A DNA stretch of 49,364 nucleotides from Denitrobaculum tricleocarpae (GCF_007004665.1 NZ_ML660070.1:1-49364), one strand, 5' to 3'; counted from the first letter of the stretch, positions 18,507-27,376 are shown. Notes: a model not told the origin generated them from the sequence alone. A program made the numbers and translations.

Positions 18507-19184
18507 CTATTCCAGCAGTGCCAGAAGTTCGCGCGCCGCGGCTTCGGACGATGCCGGGTTTTGCCCGGTGACAAGGATACCATCCACAACGGTATGGGAC
18601 TCCCAGTCCTGCCCACGTTCATAAAGCCCACCGTTTTGCTTTAACATGTCTTCGACCAGGAAGGGGACGACGTCAGTCAACCCGACGGCGTCTTCTTCGC
18701 TGTTCGAAAAGCCGGTGACTCGACGATCAGCGACCAGAGGCTTGCCGTCGGAACCTTTTGCGTGCCGAAAGACCGCTGGCGCGTGACAGACTGCACCAAT
18801 CGGCAAGCCGCGCGCCCAGAAAGCCTCGATCAATCGCCGGCTGTGTTCGTCTTCTGTCAGGTCCCAGAGCGGTCCGTGCCCGCCAGGAAAAAAGACGGCG
18901 TCGAAGTCTTCGGGGACGATTTCCGAGAGCTTCTTTGTTGCGGTGAGCTCGATTTGTGCATCCTTATCCGCTTTGAATCGTTCGGTCGCCTTTGTCTGGG
19001 CGTCCCTTGCGTCGCTTTTGGGATCAAGCGGCGGTTGCCCGCCTTTCGGCGAGGCTAGGGTAACCTCGGCTCTGGCGTCTCGCAGAACGTAGTAGGGCGC
19101 AGCAAACTCTTCCAGCCAAAAACCCGTCTTGTTTCCCGTATCGCCAAGCTCGCTATGTGACGTCAGAATCATCAGTACATTCAT
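18507..19184 (-). CDS. DJ-1/PfpI-family type 1 glutamine amidotransferase-like protein (Hsp31-like)
   Basis: 225 residues from MNVLMILTSH. The nucleophile elbow AVCHAPA contains the catalytic Cys-His, and FFPGGHGPLWDL supplies the conserved glycine-rich loop. The N-terminal segment TGFWLEEFAAPYYVLRDA is typical of the Hsp31/YhbO-like branch linked to chaperone or glyoxalase activity under stress. GAGGAA lies well placed before the ATG. The gene follows the PRC-barrel remnant on the same strand, and an intact EcfG-type promoter stands upstream of that remnant at 19610-19634, so GSR control through a dead leader gene is plausible. Confidence 0.88.
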   Translation of the reverse strand: MNVLMILTSHSELGDTGNKTGFWLEEFAAPYYVLRDARAEVTLASPKGGQPPLDPKSDARDAQTKATERFKADKDAQIELTATKKLSEIVPEDFDAVFFPGGHGPLWDLTEDEHSRRLIEAFWARGLPIGAVCHAPAVFRHAKGSDGKPLVADRRVTGFSNSEEDAVGLTDVVPFLVEDMLKQNGGLYERGQDWESHTVVDGILVTGQNPASSEAAARELLALLE

Positions 19185-19275
19185 CAGATTTCCTCTTGTT
19201 ATCATGAGCTTCTAAAAAGCTTCTCAGGTCCAGCGCCTCCCCGAATTTGCCGTTCGGCAGACGATCGTTCACAAC

Positions 19276-19541
19276 CTACTTCGTGATCTCATCCCAGAAG
19301 GACTCAGATTGCTCATACTCGGGCATGGCTTTCAGGTCGTCCTTGGTCATGTTGACAACGAGCGGGCTGTCATCAGTGAGTTCGAGTTTTTTGTCGGAGC
19401 TGACGCGGTGTCTGACATGCGGGAGGTTTCGGCTGACTGCGTTGTCATATCATTCGTCTGGGCAATCGCGGAGGCCGCCCAGGCCGTGTTTGCCGCAATC
19501 AGTGCCGCGCCCGAGAGGGCGATTCCTAAACCTTTCTGCAT
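19276..19541 (-). pseudogene. PRC-barrel periplasmic protein, internally deleted and frameshifted
   Basis: A good ribosome site (AAGGAG) and ATG at 19541 begin a signal peptide, MQKGLGIALSGAALIAANTAWA. After about 35 further residues the frame runs out of similarity. In a neighbouring frame the sequence continues as VSSDKKLELTDD, VVNMTKDDLKAMPEYE and a stop at 19276-19278. That tail matches the end of PRC-barrel proteins, for example the intact one at 42526-43224 (VSSDK, VDMTEEELEKAPRFE). The middle of the barrel is missing. It is a decayed paralogue that still carries a perfect EcfG-type promoter. Confidence 0.65.
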
Positions 19542-19609
19542 CTCCTTGATCCTTCTCGGCCTCCTCGTTCGGCCTGCGTGCTGCTTCTCCACCACTCTGT
19601 TGGAGAGTT

Positions 19610-19634
19610 AACGGGCAGGTCACTCAAGCGTTCC
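19610..19634 (-). promoter_or_regulatory. EcfG-type promoter (GGAAC-N16-CGTT)
   Basis: On the minus strand GGAAC (19634-19630), a 16-base spacer and CGTT (19613-19610). It drives the PRC-barrel remnant and probably the DJ-1/PfpI gene. Confidence 0.75.
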
Positions 19635-19697
19635 CCTCAAGCTGACTTTTTTTGACGCTTCACGATCACCGCTGGAAGGAAACGATCGGCATGAAGC

Positions 19698-19722
19698 GGA
19701 ACTAACAGGACCTGGTCGCGTT
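19698..19722 (+). promoter_or_regulatory. EcfG-type promoter (GGAAC-N16-CGTT)
   Basis: GGAAC 19698-19702, 16-base spacer, CGTT 19719-19722, located 38 bases before the 24-residue peptide gene at 19760. Confidence 0.8.
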
Positions 19723-19759
19723 AGCAGTGCGTAGCCATCAGCAATTTTGGAGAAGAGTG

Positions 19760-19834
19760 ATGAACAGCATAATTTACCTCGTCGGCCTCGTTGTCGTTGT
19801 CTTGTTTATTCTTTCGTTTCTTGGCTTACGGTGA
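19760..19834 (+). CDS. 24-residue single-helix membrane microprotein, copy 1
   Basis: ATG at 19760, preceded by GGAG eight bases upstream, opens a 24-residue frame: MNSIIYLVGLVVVV then LFILSFLGLR. It is almost entirely hydrophobic, with one predicted transmembrane helix and a C-terminal Arg. The same pattern (M-N/Y-x-x-x-Y-x-x-G, hydrophobic core, FLG-end) is encoded at 34108-34182. Both lie in GSR-type operons and close to genes for multi-helix membrane proteins. It sits behind a perfect EcfG promoter and 9 bases before the next gene. The function is unknown. Confidence 0.7.
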   Translation: MNSIIYLVGLVVVVLFILSFLGLR

Positions 19835-19843
19835 GTAAGTCTC

Positions 19844-20461
19844 ATGACAACAGAAACGTCGGAAGTTACCGTGCTTGCCTCTGCGCCAGAGCGGGCCGGT
19901 GAATCGCATCTTGCCTGGAGCGCGGTGTTGGGCGGGGCAGTTGTTGCCGTGGCCATCTCGGCATTTCTTCTTCAATTCGGGACGGCGGTCGGTTTGTCTG
20001 CCGGCGCGCCCCTCCTGGACGACGGAACCGTGTCCTGGAATGTCTTGGTCGCCGGTTTATGGGTCGTCTGGGTCGCGCTCGCCAGTGCGGCCGCTGGCGG
20101 ATACCTCGCCGGACGCATGAGATCCAGGTGGGTTCACGCGCCCCAGCATGAAGTGGAATTTCGTGACGGCATTCACGGCCTTGTAGTTTGGGCTGTCGCG
20201 AGCCTCGTTGCAGGATTTTCGCTATTTATCGCGGCCGGCTTTGCAGCATTAAGCGACGCGCCTTTGGCGGCCGGGAACGCCGGTGACGTATCCGAGCTTG
20301 CAGAGCGGATCGCGGGCAATGCCTCGATCATAACTGCTTTCGCCACAGCCGCAGCGGCGGCAATCGGTGCTGCTGCAGCGTGGTTTGCGGCGAAGCTGGG
20401 TGGAGAACATCGCGACCAAGAGGTCGACGTCAATACTCTTGTCCCATTTTACAAAAAGTGA
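19844..20461 (+). CDS. multi-helix membrane protein, unknown function
   Basis: 205 residues with four hydrophobic segments: about 24-52 (WSAVLGGAVVAVAISAFLL), 66-90, 117-140 and 163-185. It resembles small, Gly/Ala-rich inner membrane proteins often annotated as PhnA-like or hypothetical in Rhizobiales stress clusters (W..V..GA..A.A...LL...G.A.G). The final residues NTLVPFYKK are hydrophilic. It is co-directional with the microprotein at 19760 and so probably shares its EcfG promoter. No catalytic motif is visible. Confidence 0.65.
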   Translation: MTTETSEVTVLASAPERAGESHLAWSAVLGGAVVAVAISAFLLQFGTAVGLSAGAPLLDDGTVSWNVLVAGLWVVWVALASAAAGGYLAGRMRSRWVHAPQHEVEFRDGIHGLVVWAVASLVAGFSLFIAAGFAALSDAPLAAGNAGDVSELAERIAGNASIITAFATAAAAAIGAAAAWFAAKLGGEHRDQEVDVNTLVPFYKK

Positions 20462-20587
20462 GGCGTGTACTGACTACCTCTTACTAGTTTTCATGCGTTG
20501 ATGTTGGACGAGGTGAAGCAGCCTCTCCAACGTCTACCCGGATGGATGAGACGTTGCCGTATGGCATGGCTATAGGATGCGGGGCGC

Positions 20588-21694
20588 TCATTGCGCTGCG
20601 ACAGCGGTGTCCCTGGTTGATGTTTCGCGAGCGCTTAAGAAGTTTCCAAAAGGCTGCAGCTCCTGAACATGATCGCAAACGACCTTGATCAGCACGAGGA
20701 AGGGAACAGCCATCAGGGCACCGGCAATTCCCCAGAGCCAACCCCAGAAAATGACGGTGAGCAACACCGATACTGTATTCAATTCAAGTCGGCGCCCGAG
20801 GATCATGGGTGTGACGAACTGTCCCTCAAGCACTGCCAATCCCAGGTATATCCCCGGCGCGACAGCGGCGAAAGCCAGGCTGTCGTAAGTAACGACGGCA
20901 AAGGCTGCGACCAGCAGCGTCCCGACAAGGGCGCCGACATAGGGAAGGAAGTTCAGGAAAAACGCAACCGTGCCCCATATGTGAGCGTCCGGCAGCCCCA
21001 CCACATGCAGGCTGGTCCCAATCGTCAAGCCCAGACCCGCATTTATGCAGGTAATGGTTAAAAGGTAATGAGAGATACGGCGCTCGATATCATAAACCAA
21101 CTTCAACGCCTTCTTCTTTTCACTCATTAGAGAGAATGACTCTATGAGCTTGGCGTAAAACAGATCTCCCGAGGCCAGCAAAAAGAGCGCCAAAACCAAC
21201 GCGACAGCGATCGACGTGCCGGCGCTGGCCACGTTGCTGACTGCGGAAACAAGCAGGCCAGGTTGCTCGACGACCACCCGTTGGACGGGTCGTGGAGAGG
21301 CTTCGGTGATTTTCTCGACCTCTTTCGATGCGTCTTTTACAGCTTCGACGGACTCGCTTACCGGGGTGAGGCGTTCTCTGATTTTGTCACCGAATGATGG
21401 GGCTTCCTCGACCCACTCGGTGACGGTGCCGCTCATCATGTAAAAACTCACCAGTATGGACAGGCTCAGTCCCCCGATCAGCAGGAGTGCGGTCAGTGCA
21501 GCCGGGAAGCCGACCCTTGACGCACCGCGCACCAGCGGACTCAGAGTGAGGGAGAGGAGAAATCCCATGACGATCGGCAGCAGTACGTCCTTTGCAAAAA
21601 ACATGGATACGATCAGCAGAAGAGCAAAGATACCAGTCAGCAGATAGCGAATCGCCGTCAATTCCTGCGCTACCGTTCCTCGATTATCCTGCAC
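20588..21694 (-). CDS. AI-2E family transporter (TqsA/PerM-like permease)
   Basis: 368 residues with about eight hydrophobic helices. TGIFALLLIVSMFFAKDVLLPIVMGFLLSL at the N-terminus and FLNFLPYVGALVGTLL near residue 245 are signatures of the AI-2E family (PF01594), as is VTPMILGRRLELNTVSVLL near 316. Members export autoinducer or act as Na+/H+-type antiporters; the substrate here is unknown. The start is GTG 21694 with AGGGAG upstream. The gene runs opposite to its neighbours and no EcfG-type promoter was found for it. Confidence 0.9.
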   Translation of the reverse strand: MQDNRGTVAQELTAIRYLLTGIFALLLIVSMFFAKDVLLPIVMGFLLSLTLSPLVRGASRVGFPAALTALLLIGGLSLSILVSFYMMSGTVTEWVEEAPSFGDKIRERLTPVSESVEAVKDASKEVEKITEASPRPVQRVVVEQPGLLVSAVSNVASAGTSIAVALVLALFLLASGDLFYAKLIESFSLMSEKKKALKLVYDIERRISHYLLTITCINAGLGLTIGTSLHVVGLPDAHIWGTVAFFLNFLPYVGALVGTLLVAAFAVVTYDSLAFAAVAPGIYLGLAVLEGQFVTPMILGRRLELNTVSVLLTVIFWGWLWGIAGALMAVPFLVLIKVVCDHVQELQPFGNFLSARETSTRDTAVAAQ

Positions 21695-21731
21695 AAGTTT
21701 CTCCCTTCAACACGCGGCGGCCTTGTCAACC

Positions 21732-21756
21732 GGAACTATTTCCCCGGAGCGGCGTT
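21732..21756 (+). promoter_or_regulatory. EcfG-type promoter (GGAAC-N16-CGTT)
   Basis: GGAAC 21732-21736, 16-base spacer, CGTT 21753-21756, 33 bases before the ATG at 21789. Confidence 0.8.
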
Positions 21757-21788
21757 ATCCCCGGAAGTCAATTTCCGGAGTATGTATA

Positions 21789-22208
21789 ATGCGAACAGCC
21801 TCTAAAAAGTTCCTCGCGGCGACAGTGGCCGCGCCATTTCTGGTTGGATCCGTGGCCGTTTCGGCTGAAACCGGCAGCAAAGATGCCGAAGCACCGGCAA
21901 ACTGCCAAGTGATGCTCGAGGAACTGGAGGGAGATCTTTTCCGGGCAGAGGAAGAGCGCACGGGCCAAAGGTCGGAAATGTCCAAATTGGCAGCGGAAAT
22001 GCCTTTGCTTGTTGAAATGGCAGACGGGTCTTTCGTCTATCTTGACGGCGAAGAAAAGCTATCTCAGCCGATCGAGGCCTGGTTCGTCTCGGAAAAAAAC
22101 CTGCAGGATAAAGCCAATCGTTCAGCAGCCGCGCGCGCACACCTCCAGTCCGGCGACGAGGCGTCCTGTATCGACGCCTTGAAGGCCACCAGCAAGACCT
22201 CCGGCTAG
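21789..22208 (+). CDS. secreted periplasmic protein, unknown function
   Basis: 139 residues starting MRTASKKFLAATVAAPFLVGSVAVSA, a clear Sec signal peptide. The mature part is acidic and helical with two Cys (NCQVMLEELEGDLF and SCIDALKAT) that could form a disulfide. A heptad-like region (LFRAEEERTGQRSEMSKLAAEM) may be a coiled coil. I do not recognise the family. It broadly resembles the N-terminal half of the PRC-barrel protein at 42526 (Cys-rich helical segment ending DACAAVSEAIREM). A perfect EcfG promoter stands just upstream. Confidence 0.7.
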   Translation: MRTASKKFLAATVAAPFLVGSVAVSAETGSKDAEAPANCQVMLEELEGDLFRAEEERTGQRSEMSKLAAEMPLLVEMADGSFVYLDGEEKLSQPIEAWFVSEKNLQDKANRSAAARAHLQSGDEASCIDALKATSKTSG

Positions 22209-22637
22209 CGGCCTGCTTTTGCAGCCTACGCAAAGAGCTGCCGTACGGCGGAATGGCTGACGGCTCATGCCTCGCATCCGATGGCGAAGCAATCGCTGCT
22301 TCTGATTACTTCTATAAGCTGTTCGATCGGGTTAGACTGTTTCGAGACTTAAGTGTTTCTGCCTTATGGCTGCTCAACAGTCTGCCTGTTCAATCTGCAG
22401 CGTGTTGTATGCACCGGCGTTGCTGGATTTACACACTCGCACGATCGCGTCATCCGAGGTGGGCCCGGATGCCGCCAAAGTTGTGTCACCGCCGCTGGAA
22501 AAGCGAAAAACTTGACCTATGCTACTTTCTGGTGCGGGAGTGCCAGACTACAATCAGCGCTTTGTCTGCTCTATTGCGGTGCCGGCGTCCGCGCTGATTG
22601 AGGAAGAGCGTTACGGCGTTATCGAAGGATTCGTTGC
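22209..22637. other. intergenic, nothing recognised
   Basis: About 430 bases before the heme oxygenase gene. Overlapping short frames do not resemble proteins. I see no EcfG promoter, so the phytochrome operon may use another sigma factor. Confidence 0.4.
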
Positions 22638-23240
22638 TTGCATTCGCCAGATAAAAACACAGCTGTCGGGCTATCGACAAAACACCGTACCAACTGCCGG
22701 GCGTGGCTTCGCGGTGCCACCCAGGCTGAGCATGCTCGTCTTGATAGGCTCGTATCGCGTTGGAATTTTGCCGAGAAGCTCGACTATTCGAACTTCCTCT
22801 TGATGCAGTCAGCCGTCCTGATTCCGCTCGAATCCTGGCTCGAGAGTAGGGATGTCGAGGCAGACCTACCTGATTGGCGGCTTCGTGCACGCTCGACGGC
22901 ACTTCTAAAGGATCTTGCGACTCTGAATTTATCTGCATTACCGCCGGTTGCTATGTCTTTTGACGTATCCCTATCGGCAAAGATGGGTATTCTGTATGTT
23001 CTGGAAGGCTCCCGGCTTGGGGGGCGTGTCTTGGCGCGGGCGGTTGAAGGTTCTCTCGAGCCTCTTCCTGTATCCTTTCTGTTACACGGCAGTGAAACGG
23101 GCCTTTGGCAGAGTTTTCGGCAGCGGCTTGGGCAGCTTCCGCACGATCCACGCCTTTGGGAGGAAATGGCCCAGGCCGCGCGAAAAGTCTTTGAACTCTA
23201 TGAACATCAAACTCGGGCGATGATGAAAGAGGCCCTGTAA
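22638..23240 (+). CDS. bphO: biliverdin-producing heme oxygenase
   Basis: 200 residues. LRGATQAEHARLDRLVSRWNF contains the proximal heme-ligand His in the standard (T/A)xAEHxxLD motif. The C-terminal half has KMGILYVLEGSRLGGRVLARAV, the distal-helix GS-LGG motif of heme oxygenases. It opens heme to biliverdin, the chromophore for the bacteriophytochrome encoded next. The stop overlaps the next ATG (TAATG), so the two are translationally coupled. The only in-frame start before the domain is TTG 22638, with no clear ribosome site, so the start is uncertain. Confidence 0.88.
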   Translation: MHSPDKNTAVGLSTKHRTNCRAWLRGATQAEHARLDRLVSRWNFAEKLDYSNFLLMQSAVLIPLESWLESRDVEADLPDWRLRARSTALLKDLATLNLSALPPVAMSFDVSLSAKMGILYVLEGSRLGGRVLARAVEGSLEPLPVSFLLHGSETGLWQSFRQRLGQLPHDPRLWEEMAQAARKVFELYEHQTRAMMKEAL

Positions 23241-25804
23241 TGATTAATCCCGATGCGGGATCTGACCGGCAAAACGTGGATCTAACGGATTGTGACCGCG
23301 AAGCTATTCATCAATTGGGACGTGTTCAGTCTTTTGGCTGTTTGATTGGTGTATCTGCCGATTGGCTTATCTCGCACGCCTCAGTCAACCTGGCGGATTT
23401 TGCATGTAAGTCGGCTGAGGAGGCGGTGGGTGAACCGCTAGAGACTCTGCTCAACAGCCAGTCAATTCACAACATTCGAAACAGACTCCAGCACTTAACC
23501 GGCAGATCCGGTGCCGAATACGTACGCGGAGTGCTGTTTGTTGGCAGCGATGAGCTCTATGACGCCCAAATTCATGTGTCTGAAGGGACTATTGTCCTGG
23601 AGTTCGAGCCGGCCGCGCAGTCGGCAGACTTTGAAACTGACCTCACGCTCGTAAGATCTGCCGTGGCGCGTTTGGCCGAGATCTCTGATATCGCACGTTT
23701 CTGCGGTTTCGCTGCGAAGAGCGTGCGGGCGCTGACCGGGTTGGATCGTGTCATGGTCTACCGGTTTTTACCGGATGGCTCTGGCGAGGTCTTTGCAGAA
23801 GCCAAGACGTCAGACCAAGAATCGTTTCTAGGCTTGCGATATCCTGCCTCTGACATACCCAAGCAAGCCCGTGCACTCTATCTCCGTAACCCGATACGTA
23901 TCATTGCTGATTCAAGTCACGCAGGGGCCGAAATCCATCCCCCGCGCTCGCCAAGCGGAGATGTCCTGGACCTGTCGCAGAGCACGTTGAGAAGCGTTTC
24001 TCCCATACATCTCGAATATCTGTCGAATATGGGCGTCGCAGCCTCGATGTCCATTTCGATTATTGTGAACGGCGCTTTGTGGGGGTTGTTCGCATGCCAT
24101 CATCGTCAAGCTATTGCGATGTCGCAAGCCAAACGGAATGCCGCAGACCTCTTCGGTCAGATGTTTTCGTTTTTGCTTGCGGGAAAACTCTCAGATGTTG
24201 AGGCTCAAAATGACGATCAGGTTCAGGAGATAACAAGTTCCTTCACGCGATCGATGCAGGAGGGCGGCGCGCCTGTTACTCAGCTTGTGCCATTGTTGCA
24301 GGACTTTTCCTCGCTGCTGGGCGCTGATGGATTTGGAGTTATCCTGGACAATATCGTTCATCTCGAGGGAAGTGCGCCAAAGGAAGACGAGTTTAGCCGA
24401 CTCGTGAAGTTTTTAAACGCTGCCGCGGCGAACACGGTCTTTTCGACGTACCAGCTCGGCGCTTTGATGACCGATGCACAGCAGTTTGCGCAACGCGTCT
24501 CCGGCGTTATCGCGGTACCGATTTCGCGCTCGCCGCGGGATTATGTCATGTTCTTCCGCCGAGAGATCGTAAAGTCCGTGAACTGGGCGGGAAATCCTAA
24601 CAAACCCTTGAGTGCGGGGCTGAACGGCTCGCGGCTCTCGCCGCGCAAAAGCTTCGAGGCGTGGCGCTCGATTGTGGAAGGCGAGAGCGAACACTGGTCG
24701 CCATCAAATCTGCGCGCTGCCGAGCAACTGCGGCGGGCTTTGCTGGAAGTGTTTTTAAGGCTGACCGATGAGGCCGCGCGCGAGCGGAAGGCGGCACAAG
24801 AGCGTCAGGAATTGCTGATCGCCGAGCTGAACCACCGTGTCCGCAATATTCTGGGTTTGGTAAAAGGGCTGGTTTCACAAACAAGATCGGAGAAGCAGTC
24901 GATTGCTGAATATGTCGGAGCCCTGGACCATCGCGTCCAAGCCCTTGCACGCGCGCATGATCAAATCACTCAGGAGAATTGGACTGCTTCGTCGTTTTTC
25001 GACATGGTACGCACCGAGCTGGAGAGCTATTTGCTGGATAAGGCGGGGCGGGTCGACCTAACTGGACGCGACTATCTGATCGAGCCAGTGGCGTTTTCGT
25101 CCGTAGCACTGGTCATGCATGAAATGGTCACAAATGCTGCGAAATACGGTGCCTTGTCTGATCAGCGAGGCATGGTAACCATCTCGACCTCCGTGAACGG
25201 GTTGGGTGACCTCATTATCGAATGGGCGGAGCGAGGCGGCCCAGCAGTCCAGACGCCCAGTCGACGTGGATTCGGGTCAACGATCGTGGAACGCTCAATT
25301 CCGCATGAGCTGAACGGTGAAGCGAGTATCAGCTTTGATGCGGCCGGCGTCGAAGCGCGTTTTTTAATCCCCGCGAGGTTTGTCGAACCAACCGGGCGAA
25401 GCCAGCGGGAAGGCCGCGGTAGGGTAAGCGGCATCGCCAACGGTCACATTGACGTGCCCGGCTCTGTTCTTATCGTCGAAGATAACCTGATCATTGCCAT
25501 GGAGGCTGAAAGCCTGTTCGAGGAAATCGGTTCACGAACAGTCGAAATGGCTGCGAACATTGATCAGGCGAACACCGCCCTGGCTGAACAGTCGTTCGAT
25601 TTCGTATTGCTCGATATCAACCTGGGTCATAACACAAGCTTTGGGTTGGCAGCAGAATTGGTGAGCAAAGGGGTGAAGTGTGCATTTGCGAGCGGTTACG
25701 GCGATACTGCGGCTGTCCCCCACAATCTGCGAGACATTCCCCTTATGTCGAAACCATACGACAAGGACGCGATCCTGAAACTCTTGTCCGGCGATAAGGA
25801 GTAA
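23240..25804 (+). CDS. bphP: bacteriophytochrome with HWE histidine kinase and C-terminal receiver
   Basis: 854 residues. PAS2 starts with the biliverdin-attaching Cys18 in LTDCDREAIHQLG. The GAF domain has DRVMVYRF and the PASDIP motif (Asp205) with His257. The PHY tongue carries the PRxSF motif (SPRKSF, 468-472). The output is an HWE kinase: His532 in ELNHRVRNILGLV, N-box HEMVTNAAKYG, WAERGG. A receiver (about 742-850) follows, with Asp792 in VLLDINLG. It is a complete red/far-red sensor, and HWE kinases commonly feed PhyR. Its place inside a GSR gene cluster suggests light input to the stress response. The operon with bphO supplies the chromophore. Confidence 0.95.
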   Translation: MINPDAGSDRQNVDLTDCDREAIHQLGRVQSFGCLIGVSADWLISHASVNLADFACKSAEEAVGEPLETLLNSQSIHNIRNRLQHLTGRSGAEYVRGVLFVGSDELYDAQIHVSEGTIVLEFEPAAQSADFETDLTLVRSAVARLAEISDIARFCGFAAKSVRALTGLDRVMVYRFLPDGSGEVFAEAKTSDQESFLGLRYPASDIPKQARALYLRNPIRIIADSSHAGAEIHPPRSPSGDVLDLSQSTLRSVSPIHLEYLSNMGVAASMSISIIVNGALWGLFACHHRQAIAMSQAKRNAADLFGQMFSFLLAGKLSDVEAQNDDQVQEITSSFTRSMQEGGAPVTQLVPLLQDFSSLLGADGFGVILDNIVHLEGSAPKEDEFSRLVKFLNAAAANTVFSTYQLGALMTDAQQFAQRVSGVIAVPISRSPRDYVMFFRREIVKSVNWAGNPNKPLSAGLNGSRLSPRKSFEAWRSIVEGESEHWSPSNLRAAEQLRRALLEVFLRLTDEAARERKAAQERQELLIAELNHRVRNILGLVKGLVSQTRSEKQSIAEYVGALDHRVQALARAHDQITQENWTASSFFDMVRTELESYLLDKAGRVDLTGRDYLIEPVAFSSVALVMHEMVTNAAKYGALSDQRGMVTISTSVNGLGDLIIEWAERGGPAVQTPSRRGFGSTIVERSIPHELNGEASISFDAAGVEARFLIPARFVEPTGRSQREGRGRVSGIANGHIDVPGSVLIVEDNLIIAMEAESLFEEIGSRTVEMAANIDQANTALAEQSFDFVLLDINLGHNTSFGLAAELVSKGVKCAFASGYGDTAAVPHNLRDIPLMSKPYDKDAILKLLSGDKE

Positions 25805-25865
25805 TCACATCGCCGCCGTCAGATAGGGACAGGCGAAGATCAGCGGGGCGTCCGCCCCTTGCCGG

Positions 25866-26279
25866 TTAGGGGCGCGATTTTCGATACGCACTTTGGATCT
25901 GCCGATCCAGTTCCCCGGCCTTAATTGCCTTGATGACCGTTCGATAGGTTGCCGGCAGCTTCTTGAGCTGGCCGACCTCAATCGAGCTACCCCGCCCTTT
26001 GATGATCAGGGGTATTTTATTGTAGCGAATTTGCGTGATCACGTTGCCGTCCGCGTCGACCTGCCACCACAAGCGAGGTTTCACGTTTACGACTTTGTGG
26101 CCCCGCTTACGTTGTAACTGAAGGGGACGGCCCTCCAACGCAAGTTTCGCCAGTTCGATTTGTTCTTCAACGTGAGCGATAAGTTTTTCACGCCGGTAGT
26201 CAGCCGACTCTGCCTTCCGCCTTGCCGGTGGGGCGGGAATGATGCGTTTTGAGACTGTCAGCTTGTCCAGGTAACTCAT
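25866..26279 (-). CDS. DUF6641-like small basic protein
   Basis: 137 residues from MSYLDKLTVSKRI. The body is basic and rich in beta-type residues (KVVNVKPRLWWQVDADGNVITQIRYNKIPLII, then KLPATYRTVIKAIKAGELD). This matches a short family of alphaproteobacterial proteins annotated DUF6641; function unknown. It follows the mechanosensitive channel on the same strand with 146 bases between, so it may share the EcfG promoter at 27377-27401. A longer frame to 26408 lacks support. GAGAGAAAT before the ATG is a weak ribosome site. Confidence 0.65.
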   Translation of the reverse strand: MSYLDKLTVSKRIIPAPPARRKAESADYRREKLIAHVEEQIELAKLALEGRPLQLQRKRGHKVVNVKPRLWWQVDADGNVITQIRYNKIPLIIKGRGSSIEVGQLKKLPATYRTVIKAIKAGELDRQIQSAYRKSRP

Positions 26280-26425
26280 ATTTCTCTCATCCGTATCATA
26301 TGTGTCTGTTTGTGCCACCGATGAATTCTGCGGCTTTTCGATTTCTCGTCGCCGGCTTCCCCGTCGGATTCCCGCTTGTATAGGTCCTCCAGAGGAACGG
26401 CGGTTCACCGCCTTCCGACGAGAGA

Positions 26426-27340
26426 CTATGACGTCTCGGAAACGCGATCACCCGCGCCGTCGGATTGTTGAGTTTGGCCGAAAACCCCATCTAAACCGGA
26501 TCCCTTGAAGGTCAAAGTCCGATAAGGAAACGGTATTTCTATGCCTGCATCATCGAGGGCCCGTTTCACGGCGGCAACGACCTGGTCCCGCGACGCCCGG
26601 ATGTCGACAGGCCGGGATCCGGTCCACCAGGTGACTTCAAAGTCTATCGACGAAGAATTGAACTCCCTGGCGAATATCTGGATATCCCTCACGTCGTCCC
26701 GCACGCTATCGAGCTTCTTCACCGCTTGTGCGATGACATCCCGCGCTTCATCGACGTCCTCGCCATATGCAACCCCGCAAATGATGGTTGTCCGGCGAAA
26801 ATCCTTATTCGTCCGAACAGTCACCGGGTTCTTAAAAAGCAGCGCGTTGGGCATCACGACCAGTTGCCCATCGGTCTGGCGAATGTGCGTGTCCCTGACC
26901 GTTATTTCCTCGATTTGCCCGTCAATGCCGTTGCTCTCCACATAGTCGCCGAGGCGGAAGGGTTCTCTCAACAGGATCAGGATACCCGCGAGAAAATTCT
27001 CAAAGACGTCCTTAAAGGCAAAGCCGATGGCAACTGAACCGAGCCCGAGCGCTGTGAGTATTTTTGCCGGCGTCATACTTGGAAAGGTGATCGTCATGGC
27101 GATCAGGATGCCAAGGATCCATATGCCGACCGAAGCGATCATCTGCAGGACTTCGATCAAGGACCGTCTCGCCCGCGCTCTTCGCAGCAGGGTCGCAATC
27201 GACCAACTCACCAGTCTGGAGACGCCCCAGGTTACGATCAGGCACAGGCAGGACAGTGCGAGCTGAGGCAGGCTTTGCCAGAAAGCCCTGGTCAGCTCGC
27301 CCAGTTGGCTCTGCAACGCGTCAGGAAGCAAAGCCTCCAC
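26426..27340 (-). CDS. small mechanosensitive channel, MscS family
   Basis: About 304 residues. Three hydrophobic helices end in the pore-lining TM3 segment ALGLGSVAIGFAFKDVFENFLAGILIL. The beta domain has FRLGDYVESNGIDGQIEEITVRDTHIRQTDGQLVVMPN. These are classic MscS features; the protein vents solutes on osmotic downshock. The open frame runs to ATG 27403, but a perfect EcfG-type promoter (27401-27377) overlaps that start. Transcripts from it would begin downstream, so GTG 27340 with GGAG eight bases upstream is the better start. The gene is divergent from the PLDc_N protein. Confidence 0.9.
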   Translation of the reverse strand: MEALLPDALQSQLGELTRAFWQSLPQLALSCLCLIVTWGVSRLVSWSIATLLRRARARRSLIEVLQMIASVGIWILGILIAMTITFPSMTPAKILTALGLGSVAIGFAFKDVFENFLAGILILLREPFRLGDYVESNGIDGQIEEITVRDTHIRQTDGQLVVMPNALLFKNPVTVRTNKDFRRTTIICGVAYGEDVDEARDVIAQAVKKLDSVRDDVRDIQIFAREFNSSSIDFEVTWWTGSRPVDIRASRDQVVAAVKRALDDAGIEIPFPYRTLTFKGSGLDGVFGQTQQSDGAGDRVSETS

Positions 27341-27376
27341 ACCAGAACTCCAATACTGCAACACCGTACCTACAGC

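Noticed and set aside
22253-22803. Several overlapping plus-strand frames before the heme oxygenase gene
   Set aside because: Translations are low in structure, rich in Arg, Cys and Ser, match no family and overlap the true gene in another frame.
25845-25858. GGGGCG/CGCCCC hairpin after the phytochrome gene as a terminator
   Set aside because: The stem is good, but no T run follows on either strand, so a rho-independent terminator is not supported.
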